Below, piece by piece: positions 9,226-17,258 of a stretch of DNA of 48,285 nucleotides. Under the pieces are notes generated by a model. The model ran no database searches. It was not told where the DNA came from and was given only the letters and a program-made list of their open reading frames with translations. Source of the stretch: Streptococcus pseudopneumoniae (GTDB taxonomy: Bacteria; Bacillota; Bacilli; Lactobacillales; Streptococcaceae); assembly GCF_001068775.1 (NCBI RefSeq), contig NZ_JWAJ01000083.1, forward strand, positions 1-48,285. Direction: 5' to 3'. The stretch's first letter is position 1, and every line of letters starts with the position of its first letter. Both the position numbers and the translations under genes were made by a program.

Positions 9226-9927
9226 TTATTCTCCAGACTCATAAAGTTCTTGAACTGCTTGAACATCTTGAGCCTGAATACCATAATAAGAACCTGCTGG
9301 CTGCATGACTGAAACTTCATTAGTATGCTCCAAACCAATGGCATGTCCTAACTCATGCTCGGCTGTATGCAAGATGCGATCATAGGTATAGCCATAGTTT
9401 GGATTAGATAGATAATAATGATTCAAACGAACTGTTACTGAAGTAAATTGTTTGGTTAGGAGATTTGTCTGGCTCTCCGCCTCACCGGCAACAGATGTGG
9501 AACCATCATTCATTTCAGTCGCAAAAATAGTTGCTTGGTCAGGTTCTGTCACAACTACAAAATTAAAAGCACCGGTCTGATTCCAATTGGTAATAGCCTC
9601 AACGTAAGCCTTTTGAAAGGTTGCATCCATTTGAGAATCAATATAAATTGTCGCCTGCGCTTGGGGCCATTTTACTCCTGAATCTTGATGATGATCGGTC
9701 TGAGACAAGCCTTGCAACTTACCAGTTTCTTGCCATTGATGCCAACCTGCTTGACCAACTTGAACTAATTGTCCCGCTTGATTGAAGACACCAGATAAAT
9801 CCCCCGTCACATACCAGAGAATCCCTAAAGCAATGAGAATTAAGACTACAAGAGTCCACACAAGGCGCCAGAACATGCGCCAAATTCCTAGTAACAATCG
9901 ACATAGAACACGTATAATCCAGAACAT
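9226..9927 (-). CDS. Membrane-anchored matrixin-type zinc metalloprotease
   Basis: A 233-residue protein with a hydrophobic N-terminal segment (about 13-40) and an outside domain ending in the full metzincin zinc site HELGHAIGLEH (191-201; ligands H191, H195, H201, general base E192). The Met-turn follows at VMQP (M208). The catalytic domain is the minimal size for peptidase family M10 and no pro-domain cysteine switch is seen. Substrate unknown. It sits between murN and uvrC, the order I recall for pneumococcus, which suggests a wall-associated role but does not prove one. A strong terminator lies just upstream and no clear promoter of its own is visible. Confidence 0.85.
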   Translation of the reverse strand: MFWIIRVLCRLLLGIWRMFWRLVWTLVVLILIALGILWYVTGDLSGVFNQAGQLVQVGQAGWHQWQETGKLQGLSQTDHHQDSGVKWPQAQATIYIDSQMDATFQKAYVEAITNWNQTGAFNFVVVTEPDQATIFATEMNDGSTSVAGEAESQTNLLTKQFTSVTVRLNHYYLSNPNYGYTYDRILHTAEHELGHAIGLEHTNEVSVMQPAGSYYGIQAQDVQAVQELYESGE

Positions 9928-9943
9928 GATTTCCCGCCTTTCT

Positions 9944-9996
9944 AAAAAAATAAGAATCTATCTTTTAGCCAAGGTTTCCCATTCTAAAGATAGATT
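9944..9996 (-). terminator. Terminator after murMN
   Basis: Arms AATCTATCTTTTAG (9955-9968) and CTAAAGATAGATT (9984-9996) form a long stem on the minus strand, followed by a run of seven T (A-run 9944-9950). It ends the murM-murN transcript just before the matrixin gene. Confidence 0.8.
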
Positions 9997-10046
9997 TCTT
10001 ATTTTACTTTAGTAAGCTGAAAGAAAACTAAAACCACTTTGTTCAC

Positions 10047-11212
10047 TTATTTTCCGATTATTTTTTTCAAAAATTGTAAACACTTAAACTTGATTGGATT
10101 TGGATAATATCGGAAAGTTCCTGCCTTTCTCACAATATAACCATTAAAGTTCTGCTTAAATCGTAATACGCCATCACTTCCATCAAAAATCCCTTGAATA
10201 CCTAGAAAGTTGTATTTGTCAATTTTTCTTTCCAAGGCCTGCTTCATTGCATGATATTGAAGTAAAAACGGAGCAGAAAACTTCTGATACTCTGTAAATG
10301 AGCCTCCAAACAAATATGTTGCTTCTGTATTTATGTAAATGATTAAAGCACAAGCTAAAGCAATGTTGTCAGATTCACTATCCAAGTTCCTCAAAAGATC
10401 TTTTTTCTTTTGTAAAGCTTGATATTGCTGTTTAAATTGCTTTGACTTTTCATCAAGACCAGCCTGCTTCACATCGAGAGCTTCGATTGATTTTTTAGGA
10501 TTCACTTCAGCAATTAGAAAAGCCGCCTTGTCCTCAAAAGCATCATACAATTTACAGTAATAATCTAAATTCTTATCCTTAAACCCTTGTCTTTTTCCTG
10601 TTTCTTCAATAATTTGTTTGAATTTCGAAATTTCATCTCGTTCTATATTTCTTATAGTCAGATTAAAATCATATGCTGATTGAATATTTCGAATACTGTT
10701 TTTATTAAAGGATTTCAGCAAAGATTTCTCATCGTAACTCTTCAAATCTTTGATAAAATGCCAAAAAATCTCACCATTAGGGTAACCGGTTGGCAAACCA
10801 TCAAATTGGTAGCCTAAATTACACAGATCTTGGATAATACTTTTTTCTTCTTCATCTATTGGCTTCCCATCACTATCAAAAGTTTGATAAGTTTCATAAG
10901 GTTTTACAAGCAACTCTAATACACCATTTTGCTTGGCATATTCTTTTAACTCCTCATAAAAAACTGGAAGAGCATCTTGTTGGGTATAAATCGGCCCCGA
11001 ATTGACCTCCATATGCAGCCCCCCCAGCATGGGCAAGCTATAAACCAGAGCTGCAACTTGAATTTCTCCTTCTTGTTTCAAAGCAAGGTAAACAATCGAG
11101 CCCCTCTTTTTTCTAATAAGTCCCCCATCTGGACAGATTGCATAAAGGAACGAGAAGAAACCTGATCAGAATAAGTACGAAACTCTTCTTTCGTGAGTGT
11201 AGTTAGTGCCAT
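10047..11212 (-). pseudogene. murN: MurN-like aminoacyl-tRNA-dependent ligase, frameshifted near its N-terminus
   Basis: MurN adds the second residue (alanine) to the lysine side chain of lipid II, after MurM, to build branched muropeptides. The ATG at 11212, four bases after the murM stop, opens MALTTLTKEEFRTYSDQV and continues through MGDLLEKRGAR, then runs into a TGA at about codon 45. The remaining MurN sequence resumes in another frame (IVYLALKQEG) and is open to 10047. One base appears to be missing near 11095. The rest looks whole: a FemX/GNAT-like fold with a central coiled-coil arm (about residues 205-235 of the 344-residue part) and the FLGIQGIFDGSDGVLRFK motif. A TTG restart at 11081 would lack about 45 residues of the first domain. 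A sequencing error is possible. Confidence 0.8.
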
Positions 11213-11216
11213 ATAC

Positions 11217-12437
11217 TTACTTTCTATGTTTTTTTCTTAATGTTTTACGGAAATCAAGAGCAAGTCTTAACAGAGGATAGAGAGGATGAGTCGGCATTGT
11301 AAATTCACCCAAATATTCTTCAATCGTTGGATTAAATTTTTCCTTAAAATGATAAAGTCCACCATTGAGAGAGTTTTCAACACCACCTAAATTTTGCCAC
11401 ACCATACCTCGCTCAAAGGCATAGCGAGCCGTTTCATACCAAGTTAAAATTGGTGCATTGTAACGTTTAAAATCATCATTCATACCAGCATATAGATTGA
11501 CAGAGGTATTACCAAATTCCAAACTCAAAGTAGCCGCTAAAGGAATGTTTGTTTTTCCCATATTCATATATCCCTGCAAGAAATCTATTTCCTCTTCTAA
11601 ACGTTCTTTTTCTTTTATATTTTCCTGAACTTTTGAAGGTTTGGTTGCATCATTAAATTTTTCTGCAACTACTCTATTTTTTTCTAATTGTTCTTCTAAT
11701 TCTCTTAAACGCTTAGAAACATCCAAACTCGTTAGCGTGATATAGGAATCTTCTTTGAAGTTATCCAATAATTTTTTATAATAAGCTTCGTTTCTTAAAT
11801 GAATCTCTTTTCGCTTCTCAGTTTTTTTCATCAACTCCGAAAATGAATCTAATAGTTCCAGTCCACCATATTGAATCTCAAGCCCTTTGTTTCGTGCTGT
11901 TCGGATAGCTTGCCTCGTTGATTTAGAAAGTTTATCTTCTTCAAAATTTTCCTTATATATTTTCGCCTGAATACGAGGCTGAATGGTGTCATCCATTTCG
12001 GTTGTCCGCCCAGACCACTTCACTCCTAATTGCCCTAAAATCTCAACAATAGAAAGTTTTTCAGGATATTCTGTTTTGTCTTGATTGACCAAATGTTGAG
12101 ATAGACAAATACTTGGATCGAAAGTCACAAAAACCGCTCTCTTACTGCGAGCATAAGACTTAATAGACTGCAGGACAAACTTTAAAAGTTCTATATCCCT
12201 GTAATCCAATATAGGACCTCTTGGAATATAAAACATTTTATACCCCAAAGGTAGAGACTTTATGAGAATACTAGCCACAGCCAGTAAGTTCTCCCCTTCA
12301 TAGACACCAAGCCTCTCATGATTCCAATCAGATTTAACTTTTTCCCAGGCACTGCTTTGTAATATATTGACCAACTCATGTTGTTCGATAAATCGATCAT
12401 GCTCTAACGAAGAAATGCCAATTTGATAACGATACAT
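11217..12437 (-). CDS. murM: MurM, first enzyme of branched-stem-peptide synthesis
   Basis: Uses seryl- or alanyl-tRNA to add the first residue to the lysine of lipid II. Together with MurN it sets the share of branched cross-links, and in pneumococcus it is needed for high penicillin resistance. The 406 residues equal the usual pneumococcal length. FemABX landmarks include FYIPRGPILDYRD near 90, DTIQPRIQAKIY near 172, a helical arm about 245-290, and WQNLGGVENSLNGGLYHFKE near 355. The order murM-murN matches pneumococcus. The C-terminal third is variable between strains, so substrate preference (Ser or Ala) cannot be read off. Confidence 0.95.
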   Translation of the reverse strand: MYRYQIGISSLEHDRFIEQHELVNILQSSAWEKVKSDWNHERLGVYEGENLLAVASILIKSLPLGYKMFYIPRGPILDYRDIELLKFVLQSIKSYARSKRAVFVTFDPSICLSQHLVNQDKTEYPEKLSIVEILGQLGVKWSGRTTEMDDTIQPRIQAKIYKENFEEDKLSKSTRQAIRTARNKGLEIQYGGLELLDSFSELMKKTEKRKEIHLRNEAYYKKLLDNFKEDSYITLTSLDVSKRLRELEEQLEKNRVVAEKFNDATKPSKVQENIKEKERLEEEIDFLQGYMNMGKTNIPLAATLSLEFGNTSVNLYAGMNDDFKRYNAPILTWYETARYAFERGMVWQNLGGVENSLNGGLYHFKEKFNPTIEEYLGEFTMPTHPLYPLLRLALDFRKTLRKKHRK

Positions 12438-12567
12438 ATCTCACTCTCTTTCACCTAGTATCTCATTACTATTTTACTACTTTCAATTAAAAAGTCTAGT
12501 GAAAATAAACTCTCATTTTTATTTTTAACCTTAGAGAAACAGTCTATATTATTTTATCGATAAAAAA

Positions 12568-13347
12568 CTAGCTCAATCTCTCTTCCAAAACAAAATCAAT
12601 TGGCAAGGTAGCCAAAAATCGTTCCAATTGTTTTTCCCAGTAATACCACTCGTGGTTGCCTGGGCTATGACTATAAGAAATATCAAAACCAAGTTTCTTG
12701 AGATTCTTCACTGCTAGATTATTGGCAGCATACAAAAAATCTTGCTCACCACACCAAGCCCAGAGTTTGGTCTTCTTGTCTGACTTGTTAGCAAGAGTTT
12801 CAAGTGAGTAAGGGCTAGTTTCCCAGTTATCAAGCTTGCCAAAAACTCCCCGCCAGTAAGCAAGCGTTCCAAGATTTTGGCTTTCAGGAGAAAACTCCTC
12901 GAAGCTAAGAGCTCCAGAAAAACTAGCTGCGTGTGAGAAACGATTGGTTGACAAAGCCAACTTGAAGGAACCGTAGCCTCCCATTGAAAGGCCAGCGATA
13001 AAATTTTTTTCACGCTTGCTAGACATATTAGGGAAGAAACGTTTGAGCACTTTAGGCAGTTCTTCTGCTAGAGCTGTATAGTAGTTATAGCCATACTGAG
13101 TATCTGTATACCAACCGTTACTTGTATTAGGCATGACAACAATCAGATTGGTCCCTCGCACCAAACGCTCTACATTGGTCCGTTTGAGCCAACTGTTGTG
13201 ATTCCCTGACATTCCATGAAGGAGATAAAGAACAGGAATATCTGTAGAATCTGGTTCCTCAACCCGAGACGCATCTGGGTAGAGAACATTCACTCCCCAC
13301 TCCATATCTAAAACTTCTGAGTAATACTCAATCTTCATTACTGCCAT
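12568..13347 (-). CDS. estA: EstA-type esterase
   Basis: Alpha/beta-hydrolase of the tributyrin esterase (EstA/esterase D) family, acting on short-chain esters. The catalytic triad can be placed at S121 in GLSMGG, D203 in CGEQDFLY and H232 in [22 protein letters not shown] near 41 supplies the oxyanion region. No signal peptide, so probably cytoplasmic, although a pneumococcal homologue has been linked to deacetylating host sialic acid. The MAVM start at 13347 is supported by AAGGAG six bases upstream. Lies between rnjB and murM. Confidence 0.9.
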   Translation of the reverse strand: MAVMKIEYYSEVLDMEWGVNVLYPDASRVEEPDSTDIPVLYLLHGMSGNHNSWLKRTNVERLVRGTNLIVVMPNTSNGWYTDTQYGYNYYTALAEELPKVLKRFFPNMSSKREKNFIAGLSMGGYGSFKLALSTNRFSHAASFSGALSFEEFSPESQNLGTLAYWRGVFGKLDNWETSPYSLETLANKSDKKTKLWAWCGEQDFLYAANNLAVKNLKKLGFDISYSHSPGNHEWYYWEKQLERFLATLPIDFVLEERLS

Positions 13348-13374
13348 AACTTGCTCCTTATTCGTTTAAGATAA

Positions 13375-13396
13375 GAAAAAGCCGAAACTCGACTTT
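13375..13396 (-). terminator. Terminator after RNase J2 gene
   Basis: On the minus strand AAAGTCGA and TCGGCTTT pair across a GTT loop and are followed by TTTTTC. It lies in the short gap between rnjB and estA. Confidence 0.7.
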
Positions 13397-13412
13397 CTCT
13401 TGCTATTTGATC

Positions 13413-15074
13413 CTATTTTGCTTCCATGACTACTGGTAAGATAGCTGGGCGACGCTTGGTTTGGTCAAAGAGGAACTTGGCCAAATGATCACGTACCTTA
13501 CCTTTGAGTTCTGCCCAATCAAACTCTTCACCTTGTAGATAGTTTTCTACTGTTTGATTGACTAACTCTGTACTTTCGCGCAAGATATCACGGCTCTTCT
13601 TGAGATAGACAAATCCACGCGTGTGCACTCGAGCTTTAGCAATGATTTTTTTCTCACGACGGTTAACAGTGATAGCCACGATGAAAATCCCATCTTCTGA
13701 CAAGACCTTACGGTCACGAAGAACGACATTCCCAACATCTCCAATAGCATTCCCGTCAATCAAAACATCGCCTGCTGTAACTGCACCAGATGGAACAAAG
13801 TCCCCATGCTCGTAAGACATAGTAGTCCCTTTTTTAGGGATAAAAATACGTTCTGGTAGCATACCAACTGCCATAGCAGCCTTAGCATGGGCATCCAACT
13901 CACGGTATTCTCCTTGGATTGGAAAGAGATACTGAGGTTGCAAGAGATTGATCATCAATTGCAAATCACGCGCATTCCCATGTCCTGACACACGCAAGCT
14001 ATGAGTAATTGGCTTGACAACTCCACCTGCTTGGTAGACCATATTTTCTACACGTGCCATAACCGCTTCCTTGGCGATTGATGGTGTTGTAACAATATAA
14101 ACTAGGTCACCTTCTTTGATTTCAACATAGCGGTGACGACCGATAGACATCTTGCGTAGACCGTTAATTGGTTCACCCATACGTCCAGTTTCAAGAATGA
14201 TCAACTCATGATCTTCAAAACGCGACATATCTTTTGGTTTAATCAAAAGATTTTCACTTGCTAAAGACAATTTTTTCAGACGAATAGCTGTACGGACGAT
14301 ATTTTCAATATCGAATCCTGTCAAGACAACACGACGTCCTGTCTCCGCAGCTGCATCAAATACCTGCTGGATACGGGAAAGGTTACTTGCAACTGCAGCA
14401 ACGATGATACGTCCTTCCCAGTCAGAAATGGTTTGCGTGATTTCTACACCAACTTCATTTTCACTGGCTACTTGGATATTGCTATCTGCATTCGCAGAAT
14501 CACTTAGAAGAGCCAGGACTCCTTCACGACCAATCTCTGCCAAACGTCCAAAGTCAGTGGCATATGATTCACTAGCTGTTTGGTCAAACTTGAAATCTCC
14601 TGTATAGACGATGTTACCTTCAGATGTTTTCAAAACCACACCCAAACTTTCTGGGATAGAGTGGGTTGTACGGAAGAAGGATACTACCGTTCCACCAAAA
14701 TCAATCTCTGTATTTTCATCAATAACATGGAAATCATCGAATTTCTTGACGCTGTCATTTCCTTTAACAAAGAGTTTAGCCAGTTCGATGGTCAGCTCTG
14801 AGCCAAATACAGGAACCTTAGCTTCTGCCAAGAGATAAGGAAGAGCGCCAATCGCATCCGCGTGTCCGTGTGTTAAAAAGACACCTGCAATACGGTCACT
14901 ATTTTCAAACAGATATTCCATATTTGGAATAACGACATCGACACCCAACTGTTCATTTTCAGGATATTTCAAACCTGCGTCCAATACAAAAATCGAGTCG
15001 TTAATTTCTGCGATGTACATGTTTTTACCATTTTCACGCACACCTCCAAGTGTTGTTAATTTAATAGTATTCAT
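13413..15074 (-). CDS. rnjB: Ribonuclease J2
   Basis: Beta-CASP metallo-beta-lactamase RNase that forms a complex with RNase J1 in mRNA decay and processing. The 553 residues show the metallo-beta-lactamase half (motif HGHADAIGAL, H69-A78), the beta-CASP region, a further conserved THSLRVSGHGN motif near 380, and a C-terminal domain ending KRRPAILPVVMEAK. The second metal motif normally reads HxHxDH. Here the last histidine is alanine, which fits J2, the weak or non-catalytic paralogue, rather than J1. Start supported by GGAGGA before the ATG. Single-gene unit with its own promoter and terminator. Confidence 0.92.
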   Translation of the reverse strand: MNTIKLTTLGGVRENGKNMYIAEINDSIFVLDAGLKYPENEQLGVDVVIPNMEYLFENSDRIAGVFLTHGHADAIGALPYLLAEAKVPVFGSELTIELAKLFVKGNDSVKKFDDFHVIDENTEIDFGGTVVSFFRTTHSIPESLGVVLKTSEGNIVYTGDFKFDQTASESYATDFGRLAEIGREGVLALLSDSANADSNIQVASENEVGVEITQTISDWEGRIIVAAVASNLSRIQQVFDAAAETGRRVVLTGFDIENIVRTAIRLKKLSLASENLLIKPKDMSRFEDHELIILETGRMGEPINGLRKMSIGRHRYVEIKEGDLVYIVTTPSIAKEAVMARVENMVYQAGGVVKPITHSLRVSGHGNARDLQLMINLLQPQYLFPIQGEYRELDAHAKAAMAVGMLPERIFIPKKGTTMSYEHGDFVPSGAVTAGDVLIDGNAIGDVGNVVLRDRKVLSEDGIFIVAITVNRREKKIIAKARVHTRGFVYLKKSRDILRESTELVNQTVENYLQGEEFDWAELKGKVRDHLAKFLFDQTKRRPAILPVVMEAK

Positions 15075-15084
15075 TTTTCCTCCG

Positions 15085-15179
15085 AATAGTCACTTCAACT
15101 TGTTTGTAGAGCTTTAAAAGCTCTCTTTTTCTGAAAGTCCAATTCACTTTCAGCCGAATCTTTTCCATTCATTATACCA
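15085..15179 (-). promoter_or_regulatory. rnjB promoter and structured leader
   Basis: An extended -10 (TGG-TATAAT, 15171-15179) drives a roughly 90-base leader. The leader has two stem-loops: CTGAAAGT / ACTTTCAG (15131-15138 with 15146-15153) and AGAGCTTT / AAAGCTCT (15108-15115 with 15117-15124). Neither is followed by a T-run, so they are more likely mRNA-stability structures than terminators. Feedback by RNase J on its own message is a guess. Confidence 0.6.
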
Positions 15180-15199
15180 TTTTTTTACTAATTTTCAAA

Positions 15200-15540
15200 A
15201 TGAATCTCACAGATAAGGGAGGAGAGTTTGCTGGTAAAAAAACAGGAATGACCTACACCCTAAATGTTAGATTTTTCTTGGCTGCTGGTCAGCATTATAT
15301 GGCTTTAATAATGAACGAGCACTTATACCCTTTCTACTTCAGCAAATCAAAAACAAGTGAACGGCATGTTAGCAGAGGCTTTCAAAATTGACCAATCCGA
15401 GTATACTATCTCTCATAGCTACCAAGGACGGTAATAGCACCATGATTTTTATCATCAATTTTTTAATAACAAGGATTGTCATAAATGAAAAGGAAACGAT
15501 GATGCCCTTCTTTAGTATTTGGAAATGGGATCTCGTTCTA
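15200..15540 (+). pseudogene. Decayed coding fragment, unidentified
   Basis: This gene-free stretch between rnjB and gpmA holds short open pieces in different plus-strand frames. One opens at 15200 with MNLTDKGGEF; another, in a shifted frame near 15330-15415, reads STSANQKQVNGMLAEAF and KIDQSEYTISHSYQG and looks protein-like. No continuous ORF joins them, and I do not recognise the family. It may be the remnant of a gene broken when this junction formed, or simply chance coding. Confidence 0.35.
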
Positions 15541-15607
15541 AGGCTATGAGAAAATGTTTAAGGCTCTGAACCAAATGTGACATGAAATTGTAAACAATAT
15601 TGATTAT

Positions 15608-15714
15608 TATAGTGGATTAAAATAAGATATGAACAAAGAAATTAGGAAAGTCAAATAAATTTCTATAAATGTTTTAGAATCCGTAGCCTACTATTCTAGG
15701 TTCAATCCACTATA
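15608..15714. repeat. RUP element (about 107 bp)
   Basis: Perfect 10-bp inverted ends ATAGTGGATT (15609-15618) and AATCCACTAT (15704-15713), flanked by T and A so that a TA dinucleotide lies at each border. Total length is 107 bp. Length, ends and the internal CCGTAGCCTACTATTCTAGG stretch fit RUP, a non-coding repeat of pneumococcus and relatives thought to be moved by the IS630-Spn1 transposase. Confidence 0.75.
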
Positions 15715-15730
15715 CTTAAAAAAAGAATTA

Positions 15731-15835
15731 ATACTCAATGAAAATCAAAGAGCAAACTAGGACGCTAGCCGCAAGCTGTACTTGAGTACGGTAAGGCGAC
15801 GCTGACGTGGTTTGAATTCGATTTTCGAAGAGTAT
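15731..15835. repeat. BOX element, boxA-boxC form without boxB
   Basis: Starts ATACTCAATGAAAATCAAAG and ends CGAAGAGTAT, and contains TACGGTAAGGCGACGCTGAC, a near match to the boxA sequence used as the BOX-PCR primer site. At about 105 bp it fits boxA (about 59) plus boxC (about 50) with no boxB. It lies 16 bases past the RUP. Confidence 0.88.
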
Positions 15836-15846
15836 AAAATCAAACT

Positions 15847-15886
15847 AAAAGGACTCAGCTCTGTGCAAGACAGAACTAAATCCTTT
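15847..15886 (-). terminator. gpmA terminator
   Basis: Long imperfect stem, arms 15848-15864 and 15870-15886 (AAAGGA...TCTGT pairing with ACAGA...TCCTTT), loop of five. On the minus strand it ends in TCCTTTT after the gpmA stop. Confidence 0.75.
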
Positions 15887-15947
15887 GCTTGAATTATTTG
15901 TGTAACTTTTTGAGATCGATATAAATCAATCCTAAACTTACATTTTT

Positions 15948-16640
15948 TTATTTTCCAAGGTAGTATTCAGAAACGACGTTCAATTTTTCGTCGAATTCGA
16001 ATACCAATGGTGGGAAGTTAGGGATTTCCACGTCCATGATTTCGTCGTCTGACAAACCTTTGATGTGTTTTACAAGGGCACGGATTGAGTTACCGTGAGC
16101 TCCTACGAATACGTTTTTACCATCTTTAAGAGCTGGAGCGATTTTATCTTCCCAGAATGGAAGGGCACGTTCCAAAGTCACTTTCAAGTTTTCAGCATCT
16201 GGAATGACTGAGTCGTCAAGTGAAGCGTAACGACGGTCAGTGTGAGCTGAGTGCTCATCATCACGGTCCATGTTTGGAGGCAATACATCGTATGAACGAC
16301 GCCAGATGTGAACTTGTTCATCACCAAATTGTTCAGCAGCTTCAGCTTTGTTTTTACCAGTCAAACCACCGTAGTGACGTTCGTTCAAGCGCCATGATTT
16401 TTCAACTGGAACCCACAATTGGTCAGAAGCTTCAAGAGCCAAGTTCGTTGTTTTGATTGCACGTTTCAATACTGAAGTGTAAGCTTGGTCAAATTCGATA
16501 CCAGCTTCTTTGATCAATTTACCAGCGTCAATCGCTTGTTGTGTACCTTTTTCAGACAAATCAACATCAGCCCAACCAGTGAAAAGGTTAGCTTTGTTCC
16601 ATTCAGACTCACCGTGGCGAGCAAAAACCAATTTTACCAT
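15948..16640 (-). CDS. gpmA: 2,3-bisphosphoglycerate-dependent phosphoglycerate mutase
   Basis: Interconverts 3- and 2-phosphoglycerate in glycolysis. The 230 residues equal the usual length. The phosphohistidine motif [13 protein letters not shown] places the catalytic H at residue 9, followed by [14 protein letters not shown]. Further family motifs are [13 protein letters not shown] near 88 and [16 protein letters not shown] near 180. A small hairpin (CGAGG / CCTCG, 16666-16680) lies in the leader. Codons are strongly biased to A/T-ending and repeated optimal forms, as expected for a highly expressed enzyme. Confidence 0.97.
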   Translation of the reverse strand: MVKLVFARHGESEWNKANLFTGWADVDLSEKGTQQAIDAGKLIKEAGIEFDQAYTSVLKRAIKTTNLALEASDQLWVPVEKSWRLNERHYGGLTGKNKAEAAEQFGDEQVHIWRRSYDVLPPNMDRDDEHSAHTDRRYASLDDSVIPDAENLKVTLERALPFWEDKIAPALKDGKNVFVGAHGNSIRALVKHIKGLSDDEIMDVEIPNFPPLVFEFDEKLNVVSEYYLGK

Positions 16641-16728
16641 TAGATGGATTCTCCTTTAAATTTTCCGAGGTTTCCCCTCGTTTATCTATTCTATTTTACA
16701 CAATTTTTCACAAAAAAGCTAGTCAAAA

Positions 16729-16772
16729 CCAAAAAGGAAAGGACTGTTTGACAATCCTTTTCCTTATTTTTT
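16729..16772. terminator. Bidirectional terminator between gpmA and the small membrane protein
   Basis: AAGGAAAGGA (16734-16743) pairs with TCCTTTTCCTT (16755-16765) with one bulged base. A T-run follows in each direction (16767-16772 on plus, A-run 16729-16735 for minus). On the minus strand it ends the transcript of the gene whose stop is at 16771. Confidence 0.75.
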
Positions 16773-17169
16773 ATCCTTCAACTTTGAATTTTTTGAGACT
16801 TCCTAAAAATAGTGAACCACCGATAATTGCTAGGATTCCTCCTACCCAACCAAGGGCTGGAATCAAGCCAACTGCTCCACCTACGATTAATAGGACAGAA
16901 GGAGCCGAACCAACACGACTTTCTTCCTTATAGTATACAATCGCAACAATTCCTAAAACTAAAATAGCAATTTTTAAAACGGTTGGAAGTAAAACTCCTG
17001 CAACTCCTGCAACTGTTGTAGATGCAGTTAATTCAGGACTCTGTGTAGCTGTTGCTGTAGCAGCTGTACTCACAACTGCTGCTAGTAAAAGAAGTGGGGC
17101 AATAAGCAAGTAGATTCCACCTACTAAACCAACAATACCACTATAAAGTGCTAAAGCTTTTGACTTCAT
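16771..17169 (-). CDS. Small four-helix membrane protein, unknown function
   Basis: A 132-residue protein that is almost all hydrophobic, with segments at about 7-35, 52-80, 88-105 and 107-125. A polar, Thr/Ala-rich stretch (TATATQSPELTAS) falls between the first two, probably outside. It ends in the basic tail KKFKVEG. Not recognised beyond a general resemblance to small DUF4064-like membrane proteins. It has its own near-consensus promoter and terminator, so it is a real single gene. Confidence 0.75.
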   Translation of the reverse strand: MKSKALALYSGIVGLVGGIYLLIAPLLLLAAVVSTAATATATQSPELTASTTVAGVAGVLLPTVLKIAILVLGIVAIVYYKEESRVGSAPSVLLIVGGAVGLIPALGWVGGILAIIGGSLFLGSLKKFKVEG

Positions 17170-17200
17170 AATAAATCTCCTTTAATGTTTTATACTAAAT

Positions 17201-17229
17201 ATCATACCATAACTAGTTAAAATACTCAA
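17201..17229 (-). promoter_or_regulatory. Promoter of the small membrane protein gene
   Basis: TTGAGT (17224-17229), a 17-base spacer and TATGAT (17201-17206) with an extended TGG before the -10, about 30 bases upstream of the start codon. Confidence 0.75.
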
Positions 17230-17258
17230 TTCATGAATATTCTCCAGACTGCTCGAAA

